Source of the DNA: Rhizobiales bacterium Y(2018)
GTDB lineage: Bacteria; Pseudomonadota; Alphaproteobacteria; Rhizobiales; Aestuariivirgaceae
Assembly: GCA_005502925.1 (NCBI GenBank)
Contig: SCPD01000004.1
Span: forward strand, 62,001 to 126,000
DNA: 64,000 bases
Direction: 5' to 3'
Shown: piece by piece, positions 8,923-17,507 of the stretch
How the letters are laid out: the number at the start of each line of letters is the position of its first letter
Position numbering within the stretch: the first letter of the stretch is position 1
Translations under genes and position numbers: made by a program
The notes under the pieces: generated by a model
The model's input: only the letters and a program-made list of their open reading frames with translations
Told to the model about the DNA's origin: nothing
The model's database searches: none

Positions 8923-10815
8923 ATGCGGCTGCGGCGGGGATTGGCGGGCACCTCTGCGCTTGTTCTGGCTTTGTGTCTTACGGCACCGGAGGCCTTTGCT
9001 GAACGCGACACCCATTCGCCCAGCCGGATCAAGAAGTCGGGCTCCATTTTCGATTATTTCAAGCGCAAGCGCGAGGACCGCCGTAACGAGCTGCGCCGCA
9101 ACCGCGAGCCCGGCCCGCGCATCCAGAATGCGCCCTTGATCGAGGCCGACAAGCCCGAGCCGCCGCTGGTCTATCAGCCCGAAAAGCTCGAGGCTCTGCG
9201 CGCCGACAGCTTTACCGAAACTGAGCCCACCGACCTTCTGGCCCAGGCCGTTTACCGTGAATTGCAGAGCCGTGAGGCTGCCCCCCGCGTCACCCGCGAC
9301 GAAAAGTCGGCGATCATCGAGCTCTACCGGACCAACGGCTTCAAACCACTGTGGACGACGGCCGAGGGCCTCGACCAGCGCGGCCAGGACGTTTTGACCC
9401 TCCTGGCGATGAGCGCCGATGAGGCGATGGAGCCCTCCGACTACCTGCCGCCGGCGCTCGGCGCCTTCAGCGACAGCCCGGCCTCGTTCAAAGGCGACAT
9501 GGTCCATCTGGCGAGGCTCGATCTCGGCCTCACGGCGATGGCGCTGAAATATGCCCGCCATGCCTCGGGCGGCCGGATCATTCCCAACCGCCTGACGAAA
9601 TACAACGACATCACACCGGATCCCGTGGCGCCGGCCACGGCCGTCAAGGTCCTGGCCTGGAGCCCGTTCCCGGTCGAATATCTGAAAGGCCTGCAGCCCA
9701 AACATCCGGCCTATGCCCTGTTCAAGACCGAGCTCGCCCAGAAGCGGGCTGAGCTTCATGCGACGGAGAGCGAGACCATTCCGCTCGGGCGCCGGGTGAA
9801 GCCCGGCGAAAAGGATCCGCGTATCGTTCTGGCACGCCACCATCTCGAGCGCCTCGACTACCTGAAAGTCGCCGGCACCGAGCCGGAAGTCGTTCCCGTC
9901 GCCACCGGCGGCAGCGCGGCGGACCCCAAAGAGGTTCTCGACGCCGACGTCTCGGAGGCGCTCAAGACGTTCCAGACCGAAGCTCAGATTAAAGCCACCG
10001 GCGCCCTCGATCAGGCGACGATCAACGCCCTCAACGGGCGCAGCGAAGCGCGTATGGTCGCCAAGCTCGGCTACAACATGGAGCGCCTGCGCTGGCTGCC
10101 GAAATCGCTCGGCAGCAAGTATATCTTCGTGAACCAGGCGGCCTATCAGCTCGAGGTCGTCGACAATGGCCGCGAGGTGTGGCGCACCAAGGTCATCATC
10201 GGCAAGCCCAACACCCAGACGGTGGCCTTCCACGACCGCATGGAAACGGTGGTGTTCAATCCGTCCTGGGGCGTGCCGCCCTCGATCATCAAGAACGAGA
10301 TGCTCCCGATTCTCCGGCGTGATCCGTCCTATCTGGACCGGCTGGGCTATCGGGTGGTCACCCGCAACGGCCAGATCGTGCGCTCGAGCTCGGTCAACTG
10401 GTCGGCCTACAACAAGGGCGTGCCCTATTCCATCCAGCAGCCGCCGAGCGACGACAATGCGCTGGGCGAAGTGAAATTCCTGTTCCCCAATTCACACAGC
10501 ATCTACCTCCACGATACGCCGGCGCGCTCGCTGTTCGAGCGTTCCGCCCGTGCCTTCAGCCATGGCTGCGTGCGCGTGGAGAATCCACGTATCTTCGCCG
10601 AAACGCTGCTCAAGCTTGATCCGGCGGAAGTCGCCAAGCGCATAGACAGCGGCGTCAGCCAGAGCGCCAAGGTCCGTGATGAGATCAAGATTCACCTGAC
10701 CTATTTCACCGCCTGGCCCGACCAGAGCGGCAGAATCGTCTATCATGACGACGTCTATGGCCGCGACCAGCGCATGGAAACCGCCTTCTCCGCCACGGCT
10801 GTGGCGGCAAGGTGA
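8923..10815 (+). CDS. L,D-transpeptidase (YkuD domain) with peptidoglycan-binding region, exported
   Basis: The 630-residue protein begins with a signal peptide (RLRRGL, then a hydrophobic stretch ending in EAFA). The start at 8923 is preferred over 8875 because GGGAG lies 10 bases before it and it gives a clean signal peptide. The layout is that of the YcbB-type family: a helical scaffold (about 80-300), a peptidoglycan-binding-like segment (about 340-390) and a YkuD catalytic domain (about 400-600) with the nucleophile motif FSHGCVRVENP. The enzyme forms 3-3 cross-links in peptidoglycan or attaches proteins to it. The DUF882 gene downstream is also a cell-wall-type protein. Confidence 0.92.
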   Translation: MRLRRGLAGTSALVLALCLTAPEAFAERDTHSPSRIKKSGSIFDYFKRKREDRRNELRRNREPGPRIQNAPLIEADKPEPPLVYQPEKLEALRADSFTETEPTDLLAQAVYRELQSREAAPRVTRDEKSAIIELYRTNGFKPLWTTAEGLDQRGQDVLTLLAMSADEAMEPSDYLPPALGAFSDSPASFKGDMVHLARLDLGLTAMALKYARHASGGRIIPNRLTKYNDITPDPVAPATAVKVLAWSPFPVEYLKGLQPKHPAYALFKTELAQKRAELHATESETIPLGRRVKPGEKDPRIVLARHHLERLDYLKVAGTEPEVVPVATGGSAADPKEVLDADVSEALKTFQTEAQIKATGALDQATINALNGRSEARMVAKLGYNMERLRWLPKSLGSKYIFVNQAAYQLEVVDNGREVWRTKVIIGKPNTQTVAFHDRMETVVFNPSWGVPPSIIKNEMLPILRRDPSYLDRLGYRVVTRNGQIVRSSSVNWSAYNKGVPYSIQQPPSDDNALGEVKFLFPNSHSIYLHDTPARSLFERSARAFSHGCVRVENPRIFAETLLKLDPAEVAKRIDSGVSQSAKVRDEIKIHLTYFTAWPDQSGRIVYHDDVYGRDQRMETAFSATAVAAR

Positions 10816-11023
10816 CCTTGAGGACTGCCCCAGAGTCAGCCTGCCTTTATTGCTTAAGCCCCTGTTAATGGTAGTGATTTAGGTTACCTATCGACAGACG
10901 GATTGCCTAAGAGTAGCCGTATTCTTGTCGCAAGCATGGAACTGGTGTAATCCGTTTTCTGGGACGGGTGACCATTGTTTTCGGGACACTAACTAGGGGA
11001 ACCGGGGTTCAGCCGGTCTAAAA

Positions 11024-12547
11024 GTGAGTATGGGTTTCCTGGCCGCTGAAAACGGACACCGTGGATCATTGACCTCGCGCGCGAAACGGATTGCTTTCTC
11101 GACATTTTTGGCCGGCACCCTTGCCGCCGGGCTGTGGTTCGGATTCAGCAATGGCGAGGCGACCGCCGGTGGCGAGACCCGCACCCTCTCCCTCTACCAG
11201 ACCCACACCAAGGAAAGCCTGACCGTCACCTACAAAGTGAATGGGCGCTACATTCCTTCGGCGATGGAAAAGCTCAATTACATCCTGCGCGACTGGCGCC
11301 GGAATGAAGTCATCCGCATCGATCCCAAGACCATCGATCTGGTCTGGGAGCTGCACGCCGATCTGGGCTCCACGAGGCCCGTCCATATCGTTTCCGGCTT
11401 CCGTTCGCCCAAGACCAATGCCTTCCTGAAGCGCATCGGCCGCAATGTGGCGAAGAAGAGCCAGCACATGGTCGGCAAGGCCATCGACATCTATTTCCCC
11501 GACGTTCCGACCCAAAAGGTCCGCAACAGCGCCCTCGTCCGCCAGGTGGGCGGCGTCGGCTATTATCCGACCTCCGGCCAGTACGGCTTCGTTCACGTCG
11601 ATTCGGGCAAGGTCCGCATGTGGCCGCGCGTATCGCCGAGCCAATTGGCTAAGATTTTCCGCGATTACCGTAAGACCGTCGGCGCCCGCCGCAACGCCCA
11701 GGACCAGGTCATGGTCGCGACCTCCGAGTCGCAGCCTGATCACGGCGCCATGAAGGCGAAGCTGGCCTCCATCGCCAACAGCTATAGCGGCGAGGACGAC
11801 GAGGATGCCGGCGCAGCCGACACCACCGCTGCCGCGGTGGAGACGGAAGCCAAGTCGCCCGCCCCGACACCGCGCGCCAAGCCGGTGGTCCAGCGCCCGG
11901 TCGAGGTGGTCGAAGCCTATCCGGTGCCGCTGCCGCGGCCGAAGCCCATCGAAGTCCTGATGATGGCCGCCGCCAACATGCAGATCGAGCCGGCCTCGGC
12001 CCCGCCGAAGGGCGTCGAAACCAACTTCAAGTCGCGCATCTATAACGACAATCTTGGCCCCGTGGCGGGTGCCGAGTCGATGGTCGAGGAGCCCGACGTC
12101 ACCCAGACCGCCAATGTCTCCGCCAAGGGCAGCTTCGCCGACTCGCTGCGTGACGGCACGGCGGAAGATGTCCCGTTGATCCGCCCGCTCGCCGCTTCCG
12201 CCGGCAATGACGATCTCTTCTGGTGGCCCAAGCAGCTGACCTTCAGCCCCGACCAGGCGGTCCGCCGCGATGGCATGCCGCAGGAAGTGGTGCCGGATGA
12301 CAGCGAGACCATCGCCGAGATGGCAGCACCTCAGCTCTCGTCGTCCTCGACCCTGATGATGGCGCAGGCCAATGCGACGACGCCCGCCGTCATGCCGTCG
12401 CTGCAGACGGTGACGAGCGGCAAGGGCGATATGCTCGAGGTCAACCGCTCCGCCAAGGGCAGCATGCTCATGAACGAACCGGTCGTGATGCAGAAGAAGC
12501 GTCAGACCCTCGGCCAGTTCATCGAAGACGTCACCGACGGCAACTGA
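11024..12547 (+). CDS. DUF882 / YcbK-like peptidase M15-family protein
   Basis: The 507-residue protein has an N-terminal hydrophobic anchor or signal segment (about 22-45) followed by a DUF882 domain (about 60-215) of the D-Ala-D-Ala carboxypeptidase-like M15 fold. The metal-binding pattern is visible as QHMVGKAIDIYFP and GFVHVDSG, with the typical SGFRSPKTNAFL before it. The remaining 290 residues are low-complexity, Ala/Pro/Lys-rich and probably disordered. A GTG at 11024 and an ATG at 11030 are alternative starts. A role in envelope or peptidoglycan maintenance is inferred from the fold and from the neighbouring L,D-transpeptidase gene. Enzymatic activity has not been established for most DUF882 proteins. 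Confidence 0.88.
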   Translation: MSMGFLAAENGHRGSLTSRAKRIAFSTFLAGTLAAGLWFGFSNGEATAGGETRTLSLYQTHTKESLTVTYKVNGRYIPSAMEKLNYILRDWRRNEVIRIDPKTIDLVWELHADLGSTRPVHIVSGFRSPKTNAFLKRIGRNVAKKSQHMVGKAIDIYFPDVPTQKVRNSALVRQVGGVGYYPTSGQYGFVHVDSGKVRMWPRVSPSQLAKIFRDYRKTVGARRNAQDQVMVATSESQPDHGAMKAKLASIANSYSGEDDEDAGAADTTAAAVETEAKSPAPTPRAKPVVQRPVEVVEAYPVPLPRPKPIEVLMMAAANMQIEPASAPPKGVETNFKSRIYNDNLGPVAGAESMVEEPDVTQTANVSAKGSFADSLRDGTAEDVPLIRPLAASAGNDDLFWWPKQLTFSPDQAVRRDGMPQEVVPDDSETIAEMAAPQLSSSSTLMMAQANATTPAVMPSLQTVTSGKGDMLEVNRSAKGSMLMNEPVVMQKKRQTLGQFIEDVTDGN

Positions 12548-12880
12548 CCGGCCGGGCGTTTCCGTCCAAATTCGGATTTGAGAGAAAACCGGAGAGCAGA
12601 CACGTACCTGCTGTCGAGAGAGGCTTGAGCATGCATCGCCCACTCTCCGGTCACCTTCCCTGGGCTGGGACCAGGGTAAGCTTCAAAAGCAGCGTGGTGA
12701 CGCGGAGATAAGCGCGCCAAAGCGTGCCGGTCAATCGACCAGGCCACTATCGGCCGCGCATTGCGATGCGGTCGTGTTCTTCATGCAACAGGGTCGGGAG
12801 TTGGGCCTCCAGCACTTCGCGGCGACCGCAAAATGACTTCACATCGCGCCGAGGTTTGAGAAAATCTTCAGGACTTACGG
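12548..12880. other. Intergenic stretch between convergent genes
   Basis: This is convergent space between the DUF882 gene and the gapR-side gene group. It contains a long imperfect inverted repeat (CGGAGAG around 12590 with CTCTCCG around 12642) and a hairpin CCCTGG/CCAGGG at 12658-12675, either of which may terminate transcription. On the minus strand a 31-codon frame with a GTG start (12747-12842) has no recognisable product and is not called as a gene. Confidence 0.5.
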
Positions 12881-13078
12881 TCAGCTCTGATCGACCGATT
12901 CGATCACGCCTTCCTTCAGAAGCAAATCCTCGGCCCGGGCGAGATAGCGTCCCTGGATGGCCAGGGCTGCATCGTCGTCCTTGCCAGCGGCCACGGGCCA
13001 GGGCTGGCCGGGATGATCGCGCTCATACAGCTCGCCCGCTCTTTTGAGGATCAGTTGCGCCCGTTTGTCCAGGCTCAC
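12881..13078 (-). CDS. Small hypothetical protein, 65 aa
   Basis: The start is taken as the GTG at 13078 because its bases overlap the TGA stop of the 46-residue membrane peptide gene (GTGA), a typical translational-coupling arrangement. The product begins with SLDKRAQLILKRAGEL and is a charged, mostly helical soluble protein with no recognised domain. A much longer reading frame in the same phase (to 13324) runs through the coupled gene and is not credible. The gene is the last of a minus-strand group with an N-formylglutamate amidohydrolase gene, DUF1244 and gapR. Function unknown. Confidence 0.6.
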   Translation of the reverse strand: MSLDKRAQLILKRAGELYERDHPGQPWPVAAGKDDDAALAIQGRYLARAEDLLLKEGVIESVDQS

Positions 13079-13215
13079 GCAACGCCCAGGATCTTGAGCG
13101 CCGGCAGCACGATCAAGAGGCCGATGGTCAGGCCGCCGCCCGCCATGCGCAGGAGCGTCTCGACGATCTGGGCTTTCTGGATAGGGGGTCGGCTCGCCGG
13201 CTGGTAATGCGTCAT
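13075..13215 (-). CDS. Small membrane peptide, 46 aa, coupled to next gene
   Basis: This gene is below the usual ORF size limit. It starts at ATG 13215 with a strong GGAGGG ribosome site seven bases upstream and ends in TGA overlapping the GTG start of the following 65-residue gene. The product has a polar N-terminus (MTHYQPASRPPIQKAQIVE) and one predicted transmembrane helix (GGGLTIGLLIVLPALKILG). It looks like a single-pass inner-membrane peptide. It lies 123 bases downstream of gapR on the same strand. No function is known to me for this family. Confidence 0.68.
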   Translation of the reverse strand: MTHYQPASRPPIQKAQIVETLLRMAGGGLTIGLLIVLPALKILGVA

Positions 13216-13338
13216 AGTCGTGCCCTCCACTGCGGCTGGGCGGGCTTATGCGATACCGGCCGTCACGTCGCGCCCGCTCCAGATGGGCGAACACAAAGCA
13301 CACCGGTTGGTTCCGGCCACACAAAAATATTTTTTAGA

Positions 13339-13602
13339 TTATGCCGCTTCTTCCGCCGGCAGCATGCCGAGCGCGTTCATATAGAGGTCGAGGATCGCTT
13401 CCTCTTCCTCGCGCTCATGGCGGTCCTTCTTGCGCAGCGAAATGACCTTACGCAAGATTTTGGTGTCGAACCCGTTGCCCTTGGCCTCGGCATAGACTTC
13501 CTTGATGTCGGCCGCGATCGCCTTCTTGTCCTCTTCGAGCCTCTCGATGCGCTCGACGATGCTCTTGAGCTGGCCTTGGGCAAAACTGGTCTTGGCGTCC
13601 AT
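13339..13602 (-). CDS. gapR: GapR (DUF2312) nucleoid-associated protein
   Basis: The 87-residue product matches the DUF2312/GapR family over its full length, with a long N-terminal helix ([19 protein letters not shown]) and the conserved [16 protein letters not shown] and [20 protein letters not shown] segments. In Caulobacter GapR encircles overtwisted AT-rich DNA ahead of replication and transcription forks and is needed for normal chromosome replication. AGGA about ten bases before ATG 13602 is the likely ribosome site. It follows the DUF1244 gene after 21 bases and is probably in the same operon. Confidence 0.93.
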   Translation of the reverse strand: MDAKTSFAQGQLKSIVERIERLEEDKKAIAADIKEVYAEAKGNGFDTKILRKVISLRKKDRHEREEEEAILDLYMNALGMLPAEEAA

Positions 13603-13623
13603 AGAAGGTGGTCCTGAGCTGAT

Positions 13624-13923
13624 CTAGTGCTTGTGGGTTGACTTGAAGGCCGCGTCCTGGGCCGGGCTCGCCTCGCGCTGGTATTTGGCCTTCCAGTCGG
13701 CGTAGGGCATGCCATAGACACGCTCGCGCGCGTCATCGCGCGACACCTCGAGGCCCTGCGCCTTGGCCGCCTCCTCATACCAGTTCGACAGGCAGTTGCG
13801 GCAGAATCCCGCCAGATTCATCAGATCGATATTCTGGACATCGCTGCGCCCGCGCAAATGCTCGACAAGCCGGCGGAACACCGCGGCTTCGAGCTCGGTC
13901 TGGGTCTTCGGATCGATCATCAT
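13624..13923 (-). CDS. DUF1244-family protein
   Basis: The 99-residue product carries the family signature VQNIDLMNLAGFCRNCLSNWY, with a CxxC pair, and belongs to DUF1244. The start at 13923 is chosen because ATG overlaps the stop of the upstream N-formylglutamate amidohydrolase gene (ATGA), whereas the longer frame to 13974 would intrude 54 bases into it. The two Cys residues suggest metal binding, but this is inference. It is a small cytoplasmic protein of unknown role, widely distributed in proteobacteria and here coupled to an amidohydrolase gene and followed by gapR. Confidence 0.9.
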   Translation of the reverse strand: MMIDPKTQTELEAAVFRRLVEHLRGRSDVQNIDLMNLAGFCRNCLSNWYEEAAKAQGLEVSRDDARERVYGMPYADWKAKYQREASPAQDAAFKSTHKH

Positions 13924-14672
13924 GAGCCACCTTTCATATACGCTTCGAGGATGGGCGCCAGCCGCGATATCCACTCATCCACACCTGATTGCCGGGCGAT
14001 CAGATCCTGGCGGATTTCGATGAGGCCATGCTGCAAATCCCGGCTGGTTCCATGGGTATATAGGGTGTCGCCCACGAGCGCGCCGGAATAGGGCTCATTG
14101 TCTCCCACGCAGAGGTCGCCCGCGGCCCGGAACGCGTCCAGGAGATGTCCGGCGAAGCGCCGGTCGGTGTCCCACAGGACGCCCACATGCCAGGGGCGCG
14201 CAGTGCCCTTCCAGAAGGGCGTGAAGCTGTGCAACGACACCAGCACCGGATCGACGCCCAGCGCCTTCGCCCGCTCGATCTCGGCCGTGATGGCGCCGTG
14301 ATAGGGCCGGTGAAACCGGGCGATGCGCCTCTCCCGTTCGGCTTCGTCGACCAGGGCGTTGCCCGGCACGATGGCGCCGTCCGAGACCCGCATGATGAGG
14401 GTGGGATCGTCGGCGCCGCGATTGGGGTCGATGAGGAGGCGTGAATAGGTCGCCATCAGGGCCGGGCAATCGAGCGCCCGGGCGAGCCCCCGCGTCACCG
14501 CCTCGACCCCGATGTCATAGGCGATATGGCGCTCGAACTGCTCCGGCGGCAGCCCCAGGGCGCCATATTCGGGGGGAATCGTATTGCGGGCATGGTCGGC
14601 GAGAAGGATCAATCCCCGCTTCAAATTCCCGTCAATTCGCGCAAAACTATCATTAAGGCTTGTTTCAAACAT
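13920..14672 (-). CDS. N-formylglutamate amidohydrolase family protein
   Basis: The product is about 250 residues and belongs to the N-formylglutamate amidohydrolase (HutG-like) family: ILLADHARNTIPPEYG near the N-terminus, LIDPNRGADDPTLI in the middle and VSLHSFTPFW near the metal/active-site region. Family members hydrolyse N-formylglutamate to glutamate and formate in histidine degradation, but many relatives outside hut operons have unknown substrates, and no hut genes are next to this one. Alternative in-frame starts exist at 14696 and 14711; none has a strong ribosome site. A second, divergent family member is encoded at 31658-32548. It is coupled by an ATGA overlap to DUF1244. Confidence 0.85.
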   Translation of the reverse strand: MFETSLNDSFARIDGNLKRGLILLADHARNTIPPEYGALGLPPEQFERHIAYDIGVEAVTRGLARALDCPALMATYSRLLIDPNRGADDPTLIMRVSDGAIVPGNALVDEAERERRIARFHRPYHGAITAEIERAKALGVDPVLVSLHSFTPFWKGTARPWHVGVLWDTDRRFAGHLLDAFRAAGDLCVGDNEPYSGALVGDTLYTHGTSRDLQHGLIEIRQDLIARQSGVDEWISRLAPILEAYMKGGS

Positions 14673-14801
14673 TCGAGGTTTTATAGGGGGTCCCATTCGG
14701 CCAGTCATCATCTTGCCAAACTTGACGGCAGGACTGGTCGTGGCACAACTTGGCTCGCCCTAGGCCCGCCTGTTGACGCATGTTCTTTGACAGGGAATGT
14801 T

Positions 14802-15284
14802 ATGATCGATTCGCTAGTATCACCGGGGTCCAGGGGACGGATGGCACAGTTTTCGGCAGTATTGGCTACGGCGGTCGTGGCGCTCGCCTTCATGGCGCAG
14901 AGCGCCAAGGCCGATCTCAAGCTTTGCAACAAGACCGAGAGCCGTGTCGGCGTGGCGCTCGGCTACAAGGACAAGGACGGCTGGGCGTCGGAGGGCTGGT
15001 GGAATATCGGCGCCAATGGCTGCGAGACCCTGCTCAAGGGCCCTCTCATCGCCCGCTACTACTATATTTTCGCCGTCGACTATGACAAAGGCGGCTCCTG
15101 GGGCGGCAAGTCGATGATGTGCACCCGGGACAAGATCTTCACCATCCGCGGCATCGGCAACTGCACTGACCGCGGCTACAACAAGACCGGCTTCTTCGAG
15201 GTCGACACCAAAGAGGAAACCGATTGGACGATCTCCCTTTCCGGCGAGAAGACGAGCACCAACGGCGGCGCGCAACCACAGTGA
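14802..15284 (+). CDS. DUF1036 exported protein
   Basis: The 160-residue product has an N-terminal signal peptide (cleavage probably after AQSAKA) and a DUF1036 domain with DLKLCNKTESRVGVALGYKD and WWNIGANGCETLL. AGGGAA lies just before ATG 14802; ATG 14841 with GGGGA upstream is a plausible alternative but would remove the Arg residues expected in a signal peptide n-region. Conserved Cys residues suggest disulfides in the periplasm. The stop TGA overlaps the GTG start of pyk, so the two genes are translationally coupled. The function of DUF1036 is unknown. Confidence 0.88.
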   Translation: MIDSLVSPGSRGRMAQFSAVLATAVVALAFMAQSAKADLKLCNKTESRVGVALGYKDKDGWASEGWWNIGANGCETLLKGPLIARYYYIFAVDYDKGGSWGGKSMMCTRDKIFTIRGIGNCTDRGYNKTGFFEVDTKEETDWTISLSGEKTSTNGGAQPQ

Positions 15285-16702
15285 GGCGCAATCGCAGCGT
15301 CAAGGTGATCGCCACTCTCGGGCCGGCCTCCTCCAGCCCGGAGATGATCGAGAAGCTGTTTCTCGCCGGCGCCGACGTTTTCCGCATCAATATGAGCCAT
15401 ACCTCGCACAAGCTGCTCGAGGAGCTCCATGGCGCGATCCGTCAGGTGGAGCAGAAGCTCAACCGGCCGATCGGCATTCTGGCCGATCTCCAGGGCCCGA
15501 AGCTACGCCTCGGCACCTTCCAGGGCGGCGAGGTGCGCATCACCGCCGGCCAGACCTTCACCTTCGACACCGACCCCGCGCCGGGCGACGCGACCCGCGT
15601 CCATCTGCGCCATCCCGAGATCTTCTCGGCGGTCAAGCCAGGCGACAACCTGCTCGTCAATGACGGGCGCCTGCGCGTCGAGATCACCGATGTGAAACCG
15701 GACCGGATCACCACAAGGGTGATCTTCGGCGGCGTCATGTCGGACAAGAAGGGCCTGAACCTGCCCGACACGATCCTGCCGATCCCGGCGCTGACCGAAA
15801 AGGACCGCGCCGATCTCGATTTCGCCGCCAATATCGGCGTCGACTGGATCGCGCTCTCCTTCGTCCAACGTCCCGAAGACGTGGCCGAGGCGCGCAAGCT
15901 CATCGCCGGGCGCGCCGGCGTCATGGCCAAGATCGAGAAGCCTTCGGCCCTCAACGTGCTGCAGGAGATCCTCGAGATTTCCGACGGCATCATGGTGGCG
16001 CGCGGCGATCTCGGAGTCGAATTGCCGCTCGAGACGGTGCCGGCCCGCCAGAAGCAGATCACCCGCGCGGCGCGCCGCGCCGGCCGCCCCGTCGTGGTCG
16101 CGACCCAGATGCTCGAATCGATGATCGTCGAGCCGGTGCCGACCCGCGCCGAGGTCTCCGACGTCGCCACCGCCGTCTATGAAGGCGCCGACGCGATCAT
16201 GCTCTCGGCCGAAAGCGCCACCGGCAAATGGCCGGACAAGGCTGTCGCCACCATGGACGCGATCGCCCGATCAGTCGAGAACGACGCCTTCTATCGCGGC
16301 ATCATCACCGCACAGAGAAGCGAGCCCGAGCCGACCAGCGCCGATGCCATATCGGCGGCGGCGCGCCAGGTCGCCGAGACGCTCAAACTCTCCGCGATCG
16401 TCTGCTACACGGCCTCGGGCTCGACCGGCATCCGCATGTCGCGCGAGCGCCCCGACGTGCCGATCATCGCTCTGTCGCCGATCACCGCCACGAGCCGCCG
16501 CCTCGCCCTCGTCTGGGGCCTGCATTGCGTGCTCACCGACGACGCCCATGATCTCGACGATATGGTCTCGCGCGCCTGCGACATCGCGCAGGCCGAGGGC
16601 TTCGCCGCTCCGGGTGAACGCATCATCGTCACCGCCGGTGTGCCGCTCGGCACGCCGGGTGCCACCAACATGCTGCGCGTCGCCTATCTCAACCGCGACT
16701 AA
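15281..16702 (+). CDS. pyk: Pyruvate kinase
   Basis: The 473-residue enzyme converts phosphoenolpyruvate and ADP to pyruvate and ATP, the last step of glycolysis. Diagnostic segments are SVKVIATLGPAS at the N-terminus, FRINMSHTS, ILADLQGPKLRLG, the catalytic Lys region GVMAKIEKPSAL, and DGIMVARGDLGVELP. The C-terminal domain (about 345-473) is the usual allosteric fold. The start is GTG 15281, overlapping the TGA of the DUF1036 gene (GTGA); a longer frame to 15224 would run well into that gene. Translation probably depends on ribosomes finishing DUF1036. Confidence 0.95.
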   Translation: MRRNRSVKVIATLGPASSSPEMIEKLFLAGADVFRINMSHTSHKLLEELHGAIRQVEQKLNRPIGILADLQGPKLRLGTFQGGEVRITAGQTFTFDTDPAPGDATRVHLRHPEIFSAVKPGDNLLVNDGRLRVEITDVKPDRITTRVIFGGVMSDKKGLNLPDTILPIPALTEKDRADLDFAANIGVDWIALSFVQRPEDVAEARKLIAGRAGVMAKIEKPSALNVLQEILEISDGIMVARGDLGVELPLETVPARQKQITRAARRAGRPVVVATQMLESMIVEPVPTRAEVSDVATAVYEGADAIMLSAESATGKWPDKAVATMDAIARSVENDAFYRGIITAQRSEPEPTSADAISAAARQVAETLKLSAIVCYTASGSTGIRMSRERPDVPIIALSPITATSRRLALVWGLHCVLTDDAHDLDDMVSRACDIAQAEGFAAPGERIIVTAGVPLGTPGATNMLRVAYLNRD

Positions 16703-17147
16703 AGCGCGATGACTTCAGGAAGCGTCGCCAACGCGCTTTAGTTTATTGTTTGCGCATGATCCTTCCGGAAAACCGCTTCGCGCTTTTCCGGATCATACTC
16801 TAGTTCCGCTGTAATTCCCCTGTATTTTGCAGCGGAATTTGCAGCGGATTAACAGCGGATCTGCAGGGAACTACAGCGATTCTCGCGAAAGTCGCGAAAC
16901 AGCGGAAGTCACCTCGGCAGTGATTTCACCCTTGCGCCCAATGATGCAAGAGTCTTTCTCCGCAAAGAGATCACTTTTTCAGCTTGCATTCGCGGACGCA
17001 AACTCGGGAAATTACAGCGTCGGTAAGAACTCAGGTCGACCCGATCCACCCCGACAGCGTCTCCCTTCGACCTTGCATCAAGGATGCCTATGACATGGCC
17101 ACACTCTGGACCGACGAGGTCATCAAGTGCAATGGCGGCGCGGCAGG
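16703..17147. other. Repeat-rich intergenic region after pyk
   Basis: No convincing gene is seen here. The region starts with a palindromic element (listed separately) and then has a run of degenerate CAGCGGA-like direct repeats between about 16805 and 16910, followed by a TCGCGA-containing palindromic stretch. A frame of 88 codons (16827-17093) crosses the repeats and has the biased composition of a repeat translation. The region marks the change from conserved genes to accessory, less GC-biased DNA. Confidence 0.55.
16753..16797. repeat. Palindromic intergenic element (REP-like)
   Basis: The arms GCATGATCCTTCCGGAAAA and CTTTTCCGGATCAT are nearly perfect inverted repeats around CCGCTTCGCG. 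Similar palindromes ending in TCCGGATCATG-type sequence are scattered through Hyphomicrobiales genomes. It lies 50 bases after the pyk stop and can fold as a long hairpin, so it may also end pyk transcription. Confidence 0.75.
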
Positions 17148-17441
17148 TTATTTCTTTGGGCGCCGAGTCAGGCGTCGCCGATTTGCAGCGACTTTCTTAC
17201 GGTAGGATTTCACCGTCGACTCCAGGGCAGCAAGGGGTGCTTTGCCGGACATCAGAGCGATGCTCAGTGCGAAAGTTTCGACTGCCGCAGCGGTGGTCTT
17301 TTCGGTGACCATTCTCTCGGCCTCGTTTCGCGCAACCGAGCCGCCCGCCTGAAGACACGACAAGCGACGCAGAATCATCCATTGGCTCTCCATTCCCAGT
17401 CTCATCATCTGAGCGGAGAGAGATAACCATCCATTCGACAT
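17148..17441 (-). CDS. Hypothetical protein, 97 aa, helical with basic C-terminus
   Basis: The start is taken at ATG 17441 (MSNGWLSLSAQMMRLG). The product is predicted mostly helical, with amphipathic segments (ALSIALMSGKAPLAAL) and a strongly basic tail (KSYRKKVAANRRRLTRRPKK). The composition recalls short phasin-like or nucleic-acid-binding hypothetical proteins common in Bradyrhizobium relatives, but I do not recognise a named family. No strong ribosome site is visible; an upstream start at 17486 is possible. It is followed by no same-strand gene within the accessory region. Confidence 0.6.
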   Translation of the reverse strand: MSNGWLSLSAQMMRLGMESQWMILRRLSCLQAGGSVARNEAERMVTEKTTAAAVETFALSIALMSGKAPLAALESTVKSYRKKVAANRRRLTRRPKK

Positions 17442-17507
17442 TGTTTTCTTTCTGTATAGCGCCCTCGATATCCCGACGCAGGTCAATTGAAGAGGCCTGC
17501 CCAGCCT

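Noticed and set aside
8887-10233. 448-codon frame on the minus strand
   Set aside because: It lies entirely opposite the L,D-transpeptidase gene, which has a signal peptide and the HGCVR motif; the antisense frame shows only mirror composition.
11066-12643. 525-codon frame opposite the DUF882 gene
   Set aside because: Antisense shadow of a high-GC gene; His/Arg/Gly-rich and no ribosome site.
12747-12842. 31-codon minus-strand frame with GTG start
   Set aside because: Too short and without a ribosome site; only mentioned under the intergenic entry.
12881-13324. 147-codon version of the 65-residue hypothetical protein
   Set aside because: Its first part overlaps the coupled membrane peptide gene in another phase; the GTGA overlap at 13075-13078 gives a better start.
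16827-17093. 88-codon frame after pyk
   Set aside because: It translates the CAGCGGA repeat run and lacks a ribosome site.
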